The notes: a model not told the origin generated them from the letters alone. 64,000 nt of DNA from Pseudomonas floridensis (GCF_002087235.1 NZ_MUIO01000039.1:1-64000); one strand, 5' to 3'; positions 1 to 8,589 are shown, counted from the first letter of the stretch. Program-made: numbers and translations.

Positions 1-1
1 G

Positions 2-157
2 CTGGCCGAGCAGTACGACCCGCAGGCTGGCCGCATGCTGGGCAATTTTCCGCAGGCGTTCAGCCACATCGGCATTATCAATACCGCGCTGAATCTTCAT
101 CGCACCGTATGCCCGGCCAGGGCGCGGACTTCGGGCGAGATGGAAGGAAGCGTCTGA
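2..157 (+). CDS. C-terminal end of a GH15-type glycoside hydrolase (partial)
   Basis: Only the last 51 codons are in the window; the reading frame enters from the left edge and stops with TGA at 155-157. The readable tail contains EQYDP, GRMLGNFPQAFSHIG and INTA, a block I know from the C-terminus of glucoamylase/trehalase-like GH15 proteins of proteobacteria, where it belongs to the (alpha/alpha)6 barrel. The catalytic residues lie outside the window, so substrate cannot be judged. It converges on alkB, which lies on the opposite strand 26 bp further on. Confidence 0.6.
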   Translation: MAEQYDPQAGRMLGNFPQAFSHIGIINTALNLHRTVCPARARTSGEMEGSV

Positions 158-183
158 TTCTGCCGCTCGCGGCGCCGAATCCG

Positions 184-861
184 TCAACCGGCCTTGCGAA
201 AGGTCAGGTTGATGCGCTGTTCGCCGAGCAGGGGATGCACGGCTTGCTTGACCGGAAGAATGCCGTGAAAGCGCAGGCGGTCCTCGCCACCCCAGACCAC
301 GACGTCGCCATGAAAAAGTGAAATGCGCTCGGGTCTGTCGCTGCGCTGCAGGCCGCCGAACTGGAATGTGGCCGCTATACCCAGCGATACCGAGACCACT
401 GGCCAGCAATGGTCGTGCTCGTCTTTGTCCTGATGCAGTGACATTTTCGCGCCGGGCACGTAACGGTTGATCAGGCACGCGTCCGGCACGAAATCCGCAA
501 AGCCTGCAATCTGTGCCGCGTCCTGAGCCAGCTCAAGGAAGACATCGGGCATGGCTGGCCAGGCGCGGCCGGTCTGCGGATTGGTTTCACTGTAGCGATA
601 GCCGTGATGGTCGGTCACCCAACCAAGCTGGCCGCAACTGCTCAGCGCGGCCGACATGGTGTATCCGCCGGGTGTGATCATTTGCCGGAAAGGGGCGACG
701 GCCAACGTTTTGCGCAATGCGGGCAGCAGGCGCTCGATACACGGCAGGGCGTGGCCACGCAGCAACCAGGATTGCGGGCCTATCGGCTGCCGGATTTCAG
801 CCTGAGGCTCGTCACTGGCAAACAGATCGAAGGTAGCGGGAATATCGCCTTCGCGTTGCAT
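184..861 (-). CDS. alkB: DNA oxidative demethylase AlkB family
   Basis: A 225-residue Fe(II)/2-oxoglutarate dioxygenase that in this family removes alkyl groups such as 1-methyladenine and 3-methylcytosine from DNA. The metal triad is visible as H143 and D145 in LHQDKDE and H199 in RLRFHG. The 2-oxoglutarate-binding arginines are in RINLTFR near the C-terminus (R216, N218, R222). Length matches the E. coli-type protein. The start ATG at 861 has no strong ribosome-binding site. It is a single gene, facing the GH15 tail and followed by unrelated small genes. No Ada-like operator was recognised upstream. Confidence 0.93.
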   Translation of the reverse strand: MQREGDIPATFDLFASDEPQAEIRQPIGPQSWLLRGHALPCIERLLPALRKTLAVAPFRQMITPGGYTMSAALSSCGQLGWVTDHHGYRYSETNPQTGRAWPAMPDVFLELAQDAAQIAGFADFVPDACLINRYVPGAKMSLHQDKDEHDHCWPVVSVSLGIAATFQFGGLQRSDRPERISLFHGDVVVWGGEDRLRFHGILPVKQAVHPLLGEQRINLTFRKAG

Positions 862-886
862 GATCTAATTCAACACCTGCTAGTGT

Positions 887-1066
887 CTACAGAGCTTTGC
901 TGACCTTCACATCACTGATCTGATCATCGCTCTGGCCGTGCATTTTTTCCAGCGCGGCCCGCGCTTCTTCGACCGAGGCGGACTGTAACTGGGCGAATTC
1001 GAAGCGACGCTCGCCGTTGAGTTTGTAACTGACGGCATACTTGGTGGTGCGAGCGGGACTGTTCAT
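887..1066 (-). CDS. small conserved-looking protein, 59 residues, unknown function
   Basis: The frame is open further upstream, but the ATG at 1066 is chosen because AGGAA sits a few bases before it and the protein then begins MNSPARTTKYAVSYKLNGER. The product is soluble, mixed-charge, with no signal peptide or membrane segment. The C-terminal half (SASVEEARAALEKMHG) looks like one amphipathic helix after an N-terminal beta hairpin. I do not recognise a named family. It lies just downstream of the DUF1883 gene on the same strand (22 bp gap), so the two are probably co-transcribed. Confidence 0.6.
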   Translation of the reverse strand: MNSPARTTKYAVSYKLNGERRFEFAQLQSASVEEARAALEKMHGQSDDQISDVKVSKAL

Positions 1067-1088
1067 GGTGATTCCTTGTATCGGCGTA

Positions 1089-1394
1089 TCAGCGCAGGCG
1101 GGAAGTCGAGCGGCGTACGATCTTGATGGAATGGGTAAACGCCGGCTTGCGTCCCGGAGTGGCGTCCGGTTTACGCCCGGTGGTATCGATGGTGATGTTC
1201 CAGTAGCCAGTGCTGGGTGCGGCGATCTTGGCCGGGAATGTGTCAAACGCGCCACCGTGATAGGTGTGGCGGCCGCCATTCTTGAAGCTGCGGAAATTCG
1301 CATCGTTCATCAGGCGGATGTTGCAAAGCTGTGAGCACTGGATGACGACCAGATCGTCCTCATTCAAATGCTCACGCTGGTGTACGAATTTCAT
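1089..1394 (-). CDS. DUF1883 domain-containing protein
   Basis: A 101-residue protein beginning MKFVHQREHLNEDD, with the downstream blocks NIRLMNDANFRSF and GYWNITIDT that I associate with the DUF1883 family of small bacterial proteins of unknown function. The start at 1394 is supported by GGAG about 7 bases upstream; the longer open frame upstream lacks this. There is no signal peptide or membrane segment. It probably forms a two-gene unit with the 59-residue gene that follows. Confidence 0.65.
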   Translation of the reverse strand: MKFVHQREHLNEDDLVVIQCSQLCNIRLMNDANFRSFKNGGRHTYHGGAFDTFPAKIAAPSTGYWNITIDTTGRKPDATPGRKPAFTHSIKIVRRSTSRLR

Positions 1395-1562
1395 GTAAAA
1401 CTCCGGGGAATTGGCTTTTTCTGAAAAATCAAAACGATAGCATGCGGCGTCCGCCAATTGACGTCGATGAGCGGTTAATTGCTCTGTTTTTGCGCAAATA
1501 ATCGCTCGCCGGGGATTTAATCGGGCCGGTGCTGGTCGTACCACCTTTATTTGGAGGATTGT

Positions 1563-1913
1563 ATGAAACTGGCAGTAGTAATCCTGGCATTGGCAATGAC
1601 TGGCTGCGCAACGGTGAATGACATCGAGCACACGCCAGCGACCATGAACATGATCTCGGGCAAGAACCCACAGGAGTACGCTGACTGTTTCAAGGACAAG
1701 ATCAGCAGCAGCCGCTCGGAGCCGATCGTGGAAAGTCGTCATGACGGGCTGCGCCTGATCGTAGCGCAGAAGATGAGCAAATCACCGACGGCAGTCATCG
1801 ATGTCGAGACACGCTCGGGAGGCAGCTCGATCAAGGTCTATGAGCGCCTTGCCAACGTGCCGATTCGCTTCCGTGACGTTCAACACGCCGCCGAAGCCTG
1901 CATTTCAGGCTGA
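1563..1913 (+). CDS. small putative lipoprotein
   Basis: A 116-residue protein with an N-terminal hydrophobic segment ending in a lipobox (LAMTGC, cysteine about residue 15), so it is expected to be an acylated lipoprotein. The start at 1563 is set by GGAGG five bases upstream; a TTG four codons earlier lies inside that site. The mature part has a few cysteines (YADCFKDK, AEACISG) that might form a disulfide. I do not recognise a domain. It converges on another small lipoprotein gene with a hairpin between them. Confidence 0.7.
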   Translation: MKLAVVILALAMTGCATVNDIEHTPATMNMISGKNPQEYADCFKDKISSSRSEPIVESRHDGLRLIVAQKMSKSPTAVIDVETRSGGSSIKVYERLANVPIRFRDVQHAAEACISG

Positions 1914-1918
1914 TTGCA

Positions 1919-1947
1919 GCAGCCCGTCCCGCATGGGGTCGGGCTGC
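1919..1947. terminator. hairpin between convergent lipoprotein genes
   Basis: GCAGCCCG and CGGGCTGC form an 8-bp stem, extended inward by CCC/GGG after a T-T mismatch. It sits in the 43-bp gap between two convergent genes. There is no clear T-run on either side, so a bidirectional terminator is plausible but not certain. Confidence 0.45.
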
Positions 1948-1956
1948 ATCGCCTGT

Positions 1957-2238
1957 TTACTTGCAAACCACCAGAACGCTGCGGCTCTTGTAGTTGCCCA
2001 CATCGACGCCCAACGTCTTCTCGCTCTCGGCTGGCTGTGGCGTGCCATCGGTGCCGACAATTTCGTAACCGGTGCCTGCGCACGAAGCGTCGGCCTTTTC
2101 ATAGCAGCTGGCCCACGACATTGCTTCGCCCGAGCAGTCGATGCTCAACCCTTGCTTGCCGTTTTTCAGATAAGTGTTGGAGGCGGTGGCGCAACCGGCG
2201 AGGCCCAGCACTGCAATAATGGACAAAAGTCTGATCAT
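1957..2238 (-). CDS. small putative lipoprotein
   Basis: A 93-residue product starting MIRLLSIIAVLGLAGCATAS, a short signal peptide with lipobox LAGC (cysteine 16). The mature part holds cysteines in SIDCSGEAMSWASCYEKADASC, which suggests disulfides in the periplasm, and resembles small Pseudomonas lipoproteins annotated as hypothetical. The ATG at 2238 is chosen because it places the signal peptide at the N-terminus; the open frame extends upstream without a better start. Function is unknown. Confidence 0.7.
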   Translation of the reverse strand: MIRLLSIIAVLGLAGCATASNTYLKNGKQGLSIDCSGEAMSWASCYEKADASCAGTGYEIVGTDGTPQPAESEKTLGVDVGNYKSRSVLVVCK

Positions 2239-2702
2239 GTTTTTCGCTTCGAAATGGTAAGGCCAGCGGACTGGCGAGTGCGGTGTTTGGACTGATATGC
2301 GGTGCCATCGTTCAGCCATGTTTCAACGATAAATACGGCGTGCCGCTTTCTGGTAGCCCGAGCGCATGTCTATGCGTTACTCGTTAAGGCGAACGGTCAG
2401 TCCCAGGCACGCCGGCAATCCGTGGACTACGCTTGGTGGCGTCCGGTCGGCCGCCAGAAGGCGTGATGGCAGGCGTATTCTTGACACGAAATGCTGTCGA
2501 CGGCCGAGTAAATGCAAGGCGCATGCCCGCGGCATAGTTGTTTTTGACCTTGCCCAGTGGTCGCGCTATGAGCGTTTTGCGGAACTATCTGACTGTCAGT
2601 CCCTCTACCATGACATCCTACGGCTCGTGGCGGGCATTGTAAGGTGACCGCCGCCTGATTAGACTGCGCCGTTAACACCAACAGCCCTTATCAAGGACTT
2701 TT
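2239..2702. other. gene-free stretch upstream of galU
   Basis: About 460 bp. The short open frames here have no ribosome-binding site or recognisable protein sequence. A TTGACA at about 2482 has no -10 element at a normal distance. The galU promoter should lie near the right-hand end, but I cannot place it. Confidence 0.4.
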
Positions 2703-3542
2703 ATGATCAAGAAATGCTTGTTCCCAGCAGCCGGTTACGGCACTCGCTTTTTGCCAGCGACAAAGGCCATGCCCAAGGAAATGCTGCCGGTGGTCAACAA
2801 GCCACTGATCCAATACGGTGTTGAGGAAGCCCTCGCGGCTGGCCTGAACCAGATTTCTATTGTGACCGGTCGTGGCAAGCGCGCACTGGAAGACCACTTC
2901 GACATCAGCTATGAGCTCGAACATCAGATCAAGGGCACTGATAAGGAAAAATACCTGGTCGGCATTCGCAAGCTGATCGATGAGTGCAGCTTCTCCTATA
3001 CTCGCCAGACAGAAATGAAAGGTCTGGGTCACGCGATTCTCAGTGGTCGTCCTCTTATTGGCAATGAGGCATTCGCCGTTGTTCTGGCGGATGACCTGTG
3101 TGTGAATCTGGATGGCGACGGCGTACTGGCGCAGATGGTCAAACTGCACAACCATTACGGCTGCTCGATCATCGCGATCCAGGAAGTCGATCCCAACGAA
3201 ACCAACAAGTACGGCGTGATCGCGGGTGACGAAATCAAACCAGGTCTGTTCCGCGTCACTGATATGGTCGAAAAGCCTAAGCCGGAAGATGCGCCGTCCA
3301 ACATGGCGATCATTGGTCGTTATATCCTGACTCCCGACATTTTCGAAAAAATCGAGCAGACAGAGCCGGGCAAGGGTGGCGAAATCCAGATCACTGACGC
3401 CCTGATGAAGCAGGCTGCAGAAGGCAACGTTCTGGCTTATAAATTCAAGGGTCAGCGTTTCGACTGCGGTGGTGCCGAGGGCTACATCGAAGCGACCAAC
3501 TTCTGCTTCGAGCACTTCTACAAGACTGGCAAGGCTTACTGA
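2703..3542 (+). CDS. galU: UTP--glucose-1-phosphate uridylyltransferase
   Basis: A 279-residue nucleotidyltransferase that makes UDP-glucose from UTP and glucose 1-phosphate, feeding LPS, exopolysaccharide and glucan synthesis. The N-terminal nucleotide-binding motif is PAAGYGTRFLPATKAMPKEM, followed by VVNKPLIQY and the metal-binding LADDLC region near residue 130. Length is typical of the family. AAGGA lies a few bases before the ATG. It is followed by its own terminator and then by gor. pgm, which supplies its substrate, is 55 kb away in the same window. Confidence 0.97.
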   Translation: MIKKCLFPAAGYGTRFLPATKAMPKEMLPVVNKPLIQYGVEEALAAGLNQISIVTGRGKRALEDHFDISYELEHQIKGTDKEKYLVGIRKLIDECSFSYTRQTEMKGLGHAILSGRPLIGNEAFAVVLADDLCVNLDGDGVLAQMVKLHNHYGCSIIAIQEVDPNETNKYGVIAGDEIKPGLFRVTDMVEKPKPEDAPSNMAIIGRYILTPDIFEKIEQTEPGKGGEIQITDALMKQAAEGNVLAYKFKGQRFDCGGAEGYIEATNFCFEHFYKTGKAY

Positions 3543-3570
3543 TCCATTTGCCTGTCATGTTTCAAGTCAA

Positions 3571-3594
3571 GGCCACCTTCGGGTGGCTTTGTCA
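3571..3594 (+). terminator. rho-independent terminator after galU
   Basis: GGCCACC and GGTGGC form a stem closed by a TTCG tetraloop (3578-3581), followed by TTTGTCATTT. It lies 29 bp after the galU stop codon and before the start of gor. Confidence 0.75.
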
Positions 3595-3646
3595 TTTCTG
3601 ACTGACCGCCAAGCGGTTATGCTGTGCCTCTGCTAAGGAGACATTG

Positions 3647-5005
3647 ATGGCTTACGATTTCGATCTGTTTGTAATTGGCGCGGGTTCAGGTGGCGTCAGG
3701 GCGGCCCGTTTTGCCGCAGGGTTTGGTGTGAAGGTGGCGGTCGCCGAGAGCCGTTACCTGGGCGGGACCTGTGTCAACGTCGGGTGTGTACCCAAGAAAC
3801 TGATGGTGTACAGCTCGCATTTCTCCGAAGATTTCGAGCATGCCAAGGGCTTTGGCTGGTCGCTGGGCGAAGCCGGTTTTGACTGGCCGACGCTGATCGC
3901 CAACAAGGATCGCGAGATCCATCGCCTCAACGGCATCTACCGCAAGTTGCTGGTCGACAGCGGCGTAACACTGCTGGAAGGTCACGCCAAAGTCGTGGGC
4001 GCCAATAAGGTTGAAATCAACGGCAAGACTTACACCACCGAGCGCATTCTGATCGCGACCGGTGGCTGGCCGCAGGTGCCCGATGTGCCTGGACGTGAGC
4101 ATGCCATCACCTCGAACGAGGCGTTTTTTCTCAAGGCGCTGCCCAAGCGTATCGTCGTGGTGGGTGGTGGCTATATCGCAGTGGAGTTCGCGTCGATTTT
4201 CAACGGGCTCGGCTCGGACACCACGCTGGTTTACCGGGGTGAGATGTTCTTGCGCGGGTTTGACGGCAGTGTGCGCACGCACCTTCATGAGGAGTTGCTC
4301 AAGCGGCATATGGATATCCGCTTCAACAGCGATATCGCGCGCATCGACAAGCAGGCCGATGGCACGCTCAACCTGGCCATGAAAGACGGCAGCACGCTTG
4401 AGACCGACTGCGTGTTCTACGCCACGGGTCGCCGCCCGATGCTTGATAATCTCGGGCTGGACAGCGTCAACGTCAAGCTGGACAAGCACGGCTATATCGA
4501 AGTCGACGAAAACTACCAGAGCAGCGAGCCGTCCATTCTGGCAATCGGCGACGTGATTGGCGGCGTGCAACTGACGCCGGTCGCGCTGGCCGAAGGGATG
4601 GCGCTGGCGCGTCGTCTGTTCAAGCCTGAGCAGTACCGTCCGGTGGACTACCACCACATTCCGACAGCGGTGTTCAGTCTGCCGAACATCGGCACTGTCG
4701 GGCTGACCGAGGAAGCGGCCATCGAGGCGGGGCATGAGGTGCAGATTTTCGAAAGCCGCTTCCGGCCGATGAAACTGACGTTGACCGACGATCAGGAGCG
4801 CACCCTGATGAAGTTGGTGGTCGACGCCAAGACCGACAAGGTGCTGGGCTGCCATATGGTTGGTCCGGAGGCGGGCGAGATTGTGCAGAGCCTGGCGATC
4901 GCGATCAAGGCTGGCGCCACCAAGCAAGTGTTCGACGATACGATCGGTGTGCATCCCACTGCCGCCGAAGAGTTCGTTACCATGCGTACACCGGTCGAGC
5001 GTTAG
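3647..5005 (+). CDS. gor: glutathione-disulfide reductase
   Basis: A 452-residue FAD- and NADPH-dependent disulfide reductase that keeps glutathione reduced in the cytoplasm. The FAD-binding [11 protein letters not shown] motif is at residues 11-21, the redox-active pair C42 and C47 in [13 protein letters not shown], the NAD(P)-binding motif GGGYIAVEF near residue 175, and the C-terminal HPTAAEE with the active-site base. The ATG at 3647 follows AAGGAG; a TTG one codon earlier is less likely. It is a single gene followed by a hairpin. Confidence 0.95.
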   Translation: MAYDFDLFVIGAGSGGVRAARFAAGFGVKVAVAESRYLGGTCVNVGCVPKKLMVYSSHFSEDFEHAKGFGWSLGEAGFDWPTLIANKDREIHRLNGIYRKLLVDSGVTLLEGHAKVVGANKVEINGKTYTTERILIATGGWPQVPDVPGREHAITSNEAFFLKALPKRIVVVGGGYIAVEFASIFNGLGSDTTLVYRGEMFLRGFDGSVRTHLHEELLKRHMDIRFNSDIARIDKQADGTLNLAMKDGSTLETDCVFYATGRRPMLDNLGLDSVNVKLDKHGYIEVDENYQSSEPSILAIGDVIGGVQLTPVALAEGMALARRLFKPEQYRPVDYHHIPTAVFSLPNIGTVGLTEEAAIEAGHEVQIFESRFRPMKLTLTDDQERTLMKLVVDAKTDKVLGCHMVGPEAGEIVQSLAIAIKAGATKQVFDDTIGVHPTAAEEFVTMRTPVER

Positions 5006-5016
5006 AGCGCGTAAGG

Positions 5017-5041
5017 CTCGGGACTCAGGATGAGTCCCGGG
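5017..5041 (+). terminator. hairpin after gor
   Basis: CGGGACTCA and TGAGTCCCG form a perfect 9-bp stem around GGA, 13 bp after the gor stop. No T-run follows, so it may be a weak terminator or an mRNA-end structure. Confidence 0.45.
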
Positions 5042-5072
5042 ATAAACATGGACTGAGGGAAGGACCCTGCCA

Positions 5073-6374
5073 GTGAACAGGCAAAAACCAACCGCCGTGA
5101 TGCCTTTGCATTCGAGCGGGCATGAACAGGCTTCTATGCAGCAGATCGACGTGCTGCGCGAAAGTGAGCGGCAATTCCGGTTGCTGGCCGACAACATGAG
5201 TCAACTGGCCTGGACGGCGGATCCGCGAGGCCGTGTCCAGTGGTATAACGAGCGCTGGTATCTGTATACCGGCGCATCGCTGGAAGCCATGCGTGCGCTG
5301 GGCTGGCGCTCGGTGCTGGATCCCGAGCAGCGGGACCGTGTCGTGGCGCGTTTGCAGCATTGCTTCGCGACAGGCTCTATCTGGGAGGACACCTTTGCGT
5401 TGCGCTCCAAGGACGGCAGCTACAACTGGTTCCTTTCTCGCGCCTTGCCGATGCGTGATGAGCTGGGTCATATCACTCATTGGCTGGGCACGCACACTGA
5501 CATCACCGCTCAGGTTCGGGCCGAAGAAGCATTGCGCGAACTCAATGACACGCTGGAACTGAGGGTTGCCGAGCGTACTCGACAACTGGCGCGCACCAAT
5601 GAGCTGCTGCAGATTCAGATTAATGAGCGGGCTCAGGCTGAAGAGGTGTTGCGCCATGCGCAGAAGATGGACGCTATCGGTCAGTTGACCGGCGGCATCG
5701 CTCACGACTTCAATAACATGCTGACCGGGGTGCTCGGGGCGCTGGATCTGATTCAGCGCAGGGCATCGGCCGGGCGTCTTGACGACGTCGAGCGCTATGT
5801 GAGTGCTGCCATTGCGTCGGCCAATCGTGCTGGCGCGCTAACCCAGCGATTGTTGACCTTCGCCCGGCGTCAGGCGCTCGATACCCGCAGCGTCGACATC
5901 AATCGCATGGTTCGCTCCATGGAGTCGCTGCTTCAAGGCACCGTTGCGGATCACACCGTGCTGCATTTCGAACTGGATGACACGGTGCGTGTGGTGCGCA
6001 CGGATGAGCATCAGCTGGAAAACGCACTGTTGAATCTGGTGATCAATGCGCGCGATGCGATGCCGGAGGGTGGTCAGCTTCGGGTCGTCACGCGTCCGTC
6101 AAGCATCATGACGACGCAAGGCGCGCTCACGCCGGGGGAGTATGTGGTGCTGAGTGTCGAAGATGATGGCTGTGGGATCGACCAGAAAGTGATCGATCAG
6201 GTATTCGATCCGTTCTTTACCACCAAGCCGGTCGGTCAGGGTACCGGGCTCGGGTTGTCGATGGTTTACGGCTTCATCAGGCAGACCGGCGGGCACGTGC
6301 AGATTGAAAGCGCTCAAGGGCTGGGTACTCGCGTCGATTTGTACCTGCCCTGCGAGGTGGATGCGATCAATTGA
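5073..6374 (+). CDS. PAS-domain sensor histidine kinase
   Basis: A 433-residue cytoplasmic histidine kinase with no membrane segment. An N-terminal PAS domain (about residues 28-150, ending in a PAC-like WLGTHTDITAQV) is followed by a coiled coil and a HisKA region with the phospho-acceptor histidine in IAHDFNNMLTG. The ATPase part shows the N box (NLVINARDAMPEGG), G1 (DDGCGID), F box (FDPFFTTKP) and G2 (GTGLGLSMVYG). The GTG start at 5073 follows AAGGA. It lacks a receiver domain and has no response-regulator gene beside it, so its partner is elsewhere. The PAS ligand is unknown. Confidence 0.9.
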   Translation: MNRQKPTAVMPLHSSGHEQASMQQIDVLRESERQFRLLADNMSQLAWTADPRGRVQWYNERWYLYTGASLEAMRALGWRSVLDPEQRDRVVARLQHCFATGSIWEDTFALRSKDGSYNWFLSRALPMRDELGHITHWLGTHTDITAQVRAEEALRELNDTLELRVAERTRQLARTNELLQIQINERAQAEEVLRHAQKMDAIGQLTGGIAHDFNNMLTGVLGALDLIQRRASAGRLDDVERYVSAAIASANRAGALTQRLLTFARRQALDTRSVDINRMVRSMESLLQGTVADHTVLHFELDDTVRVVRTDEHQLENALLNLVINARDAMPEGGQLRVVTRPSSIMTTQGALTPGEYVVLSVEDDGCGIDQKVIDQVFDPFFTTKPVGQGTGLGLSMVYGFIRQTGGHVQIESAQGLGTRVDLYLPCEVDAIN

Positions 6375-6404
6375 ATGAAAGAGGGCGCTCTCGCGTGCTC
6401 GGCG

Positions 6405-7418
6405 TCAGCCCTGCCGGGCGTCCGGTTTCTTTCTCGGCGATCTGGTTTTTGAGGCTCGCTCGCCCGAGGGCTTCAAGGCTTCGAGTGCAGCCTCCTTTTT
6501 GATCAGCAGCAGTTCCAGCATCCGGCTTTGTTGCTGTGCATCCTTGAGGTGTTGTTCGAGGTCAAGGTTATCGTCCGTCAGGCTTCGTGCCTTTTCTTCC
6601 AGCAGGGCGCATTGGGTCTGAGCGTGCTGATGATCCCTCGCGGATGAGGTGGCGAGGGCATTGGCTTTGTCTGTCAGATCTTTCTGGGTATTGAGGTCGC
6701 GCTGTGTGCTGCGGGTCTCGGCCAGGAGTCGTTCGTTGTCACGGTTCAATTGAGTGATGTCTTCCTGGCGAATACTCAGGCTCTGCTGCGCCTGGCGCAG
6801 TTCCATCTGTAGCTGCTGAATCTGGCTTTCATGACGCTGCTGCTCTTGCTCGCGCTGTTCTTTAATCGCGTTGCGGTAGTGCTCCAGCGCGTCACGGGCA
6901 TGCCGGTGTTTGTCTTCCAGTGAGCGAATCTGCTCGTTCTTGTCTTCCAGGCGCGCTGCCTGATCCGAATGTGCCTGGGTCAGTCGGGTGTTTTCGTTGC
7001 GCGCGTTGTGCAGTGTTTCCTGAAGATCGAGAAGGGCTGTGGACTGTCGCTCGAGAGCCTGATCCTGCTGCTGAGTGCGCTCGCCAAGAGTGTGCACCTG
7101 TTGCCGGGCGTTCGAGAGCGCGTGCTGCAGGTCTTCACACGTCGAGGCGTGCTCCGTGCGCAACTGATCGATGCGCTCCTGCGCCTGACCCTGCAAGCGC
7201 TGGGCAAGTTGCGCCACTAGATGCGTCAACTCTTCATTGATGTCCGGCGCGGGCACATGGCTCGCATCGAGTTCCTTGAGGTAGCGATGAATCGTGGTTT
7301 TCGATCCGGTGTTACCCATTTCGATACGTACTGCGTCAATGCTTGGATTCTCTCCGCGTGCCAGCAACGAAGCCCTCGCTTTGAGCACCAACGCCTTGTT
7401 TACACCGCCCCGCGCCAT
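6405..7418 (-). CDS. KfrA-type DNA-binding coiled-coil protein
   Basis: A 337-residue protein. The first ~60 residues match the KfrA N-terminal DNA-binding domain (MARGGVNKALVLKARASLLA, then GSKTTIHRYLKEL, a helix-turn-helix). Residues ~70-315 are a long coiled coil rich in Gln, Glu, Arg and Leu. The tail is basic (RKKPDARQG). KfrA proteins are best known from broad-host-range plasmids, where they repress their own gene and may act as filamentous or nucleoid-like factors. Here it is chromosomal and divergent from a tyrosine recombinase. The shared intergenic region holds two palindromes that could be its operators. Confidence 0.85.
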   Translation of the reverse strand: MARGGVNKALVLKARASLLARGENPSIDAVRIEMGNTGSKTTIHRYLKELDASHVPAPDINEELTHLVAQLAQRLQGQAQERIDQLRTEHASTCEDLQHALSNARQQVHTLGERTQQQDQALERQSTALLDLQETLHNARNENTRLTQAHSDQAARLEDKNEQIRSLEDKHRHARDALEHYRNAIKEQREQEQQRHESQIQQLQMELRQAQQSLSIRQEDITQLNRDNERLLAETRSTQRDLNTQKDLTDKANALATSSARDHQHAQTQCALLEEKARSLTDDNLDLEQHLKDAQQQSRMLELLLIKKEAALEALKPSGERASKTRSPRKKPDARQG

Positions 7419-7444
7419 GGTCGCTCCTACGATTACGTACTGTG

Positions 7445-7467
7445 GTATGTACCCTGTAATTACATAC
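7445..7467. promoter_or_regulatory. inverted repeat, candidate KfrA-type operator
   Basis: GTATGTA (7445-7451) and TACATAC (7461-7467) form a perfect 7-bp inverted repeat with a 9-bp spacer, 27 bp upstream of the kfrA-like start. A related TACGTAC lies next to it at 7434-7440. KfrA proteins autorepress at repeats near their start, so this is a reasonable but untested operator. Confidence 0.45.
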
Positions 7468-7510
7468 TATACGAGTTAACCGAATCCGGCATTATTTGAA
7501 TTTTATCAAG

Positions 7511-7533
7511 CGGGATAATGGCGTATTATCCCG
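7511..7533. promoter_or_regulatory. perfect 9-bp palindrome upstream of the recombinase
   Basis: CGGGATAAT and ATTATCCCG flank a 5-bp spacer (7520-7524). The site is 64 bp upstream of the preferred recombinase start and just before an alternative ATG at 7540. It differs from the 7445 repeat, so it may bind another regulator or the recombinase itself. Confidence 0.45.
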
Positions 7534-7596
7534 TGTCAGATGGTTTTTTGCGCTCGAATGCGCATGTGTTCAGTACACAACTGCAGGTCTTTGCCC

Positions 7597-8556
7597 ATGA
7601 ATGATGTCGATCGCTACCTCGAGGCGGCGACCCGCGACAACACCCGGCGCAGCTACCGGGCTGCCATCGAGCATTTCGAGGTGACCTGGGGCGGATTTCT
7701 GCCCGCGACCAGCGAGGGTGTAGCGCGCTACCTGGCGCGTTATGCCGGGGAGTTATCGGTCAATACGTTGAAGTCGCGTCTTTCGGCGCTGGCGCAGTGG
7801 CATGCCAGTCAGGGCTTCGTCGATCCAACGCGTTCGCCCATGGTGCGCAAAGTGCTCAAGGGTATTCGCGCTGTGCATCCGGTTCAGGAGAAGCAGGCCG
7901 AGCCATTGCAGTTGCACGATCTGGAGCGGGTGGTGGCATGGCTTGAAAACGAGGCGCAGGAGGCGCGGGCCCGTTACGATCAACCGGGCGTGCTGCGTTG
8001 TCGGCGTGACCTGGCGCTGATCCTGCTCGGGTTCTGGCGCGGCTTTCGCAGTGATGAGCTGTGTCGCCTGCAAGTGCAGGACGTCAAGGCTGTCGCGGAT
8101 TCAGGGATCAGCCTATACCTGCCGCGCAGCAAGGGGGATCGGGACAACGTCGGCAGGACTTATCAAACCCCCGCATTACAGCGCCTGTGCCCGGTGCAGG
8201 CGTACATCGACTGGATCAGTTGTGCCGCCCTGGTACGCGGGCCAGTGTTTCGGTCGGTGGACCGCTGGGGCAATCTGGGCGAGGAGGGACTGCATGCCAA
8301 CAGCGTCATTCCTCTGTTGCGCCAGGCCCTGATGCGAGCCGGTATCGCTGCCGAACGCTACACCAGTCATTCGCTAAGGCGCGGTTTTGCAAGTTGGGCG
8401 CAGCGTAACGGATGGGATCTCAAGTCGCTAATGGCCTATGTGGGCTGGAGGGACATGAAGTCCGCGATGCGTTACATTGTAGCCTCGCCGTTTTCGAGCG
8501 CTTCCGAGGGGCAGATCGGTTTGAAGGTTTCTTCTATTGATAAGCTGCCCTCATAG
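7597..8556 (+). CDS. tyrosine recombinase / site-specific integrase (intact)
   Basis: From the ATG at 7597 the protein has 319 residues; an in-frame ATG at 7540 would add 19 unlikely residues. An N-terminal SAM-like core-binding domain (about 1-100) is followed by a catalytic domain with all expected residues: R151 in GFRSDELCRL, K179 in SKGD, H258 and R261 in HSLRRGF, W284 in VGWRD and nucleophile Y293 in MRYI. It is therefore likely active, by family knowledge a DNA strand-exchange enzyme. It is divergent from the KfrA-type gene. Its stop codon overlaps a candidate OxyR site of ahpC. Confidence 0.88.
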   Translation: MNDVDRYLEAATRDNTRRSYRAAIEHFEVTWGGFLPATSEGVARYLARYAGELSVNTLKSRLSALAQWHASQGFVDPTRSPMVRKVLKGIRAVHPVQEKQAEPLQLHDLERVVAWLENEAQEARARYDQPGVLRCRRDLALILLGFWRGFRSDELCRLQVQDVKAVADSGISLYLPRSKGDRDNVGRTYQTPALQRLCPVQAYIDWISCAALVRGPVFRSVDRWGNLGEEGLHANSVIPLLRQALMRAGIAAERYTSHSLRRGFASWAQRNGWDLKSLMAYVGWRDMKSAMRYIVASPFSSASEGQIGLKVSSIDKLPS

Positions 8557-8589
8557 TGAAAACCAATCAGTGACATCAGGTTTGCCAAT
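8553..8589 (+). promoter_or_regulatory. candidate OxyR binding site of ahpC
   Basis: Four tetrads spaced by exactly 7 bases can be read: ATAG (8553), CAAT (8564), ATCA (8575), CAAT (8586). The OxyR pattern is ATAG-N7-CTAT-N7-ATAG-N7-CTAT; 12 of 16 positions agree. The site is 69 bp before the ahpC start, where an activator site would be expected, and it overlaps the last bases of the recombinase gene. Confidence 0.5.

Noticed and set aside
2366..2681. short open frames on both strands upstream of galU
   Set aside because: No ribosome-binding site, no recognisable sequence, mutually overlapping.
2239..2702. TTGACA at about 2482 as galU promoter -35
   Set aside because: The nearest -10-like sequence is about 22 bp away, too far for a sigma-70 promoter.
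3686..5197. 503-codon open frame antisense to gor
   Set aside because: It is a shadow of the high-GC third-position bias of gor, whose flavoprotein motifs are unambiguous; the antisense protein is His/Arg-rich low-complexity with no domain.
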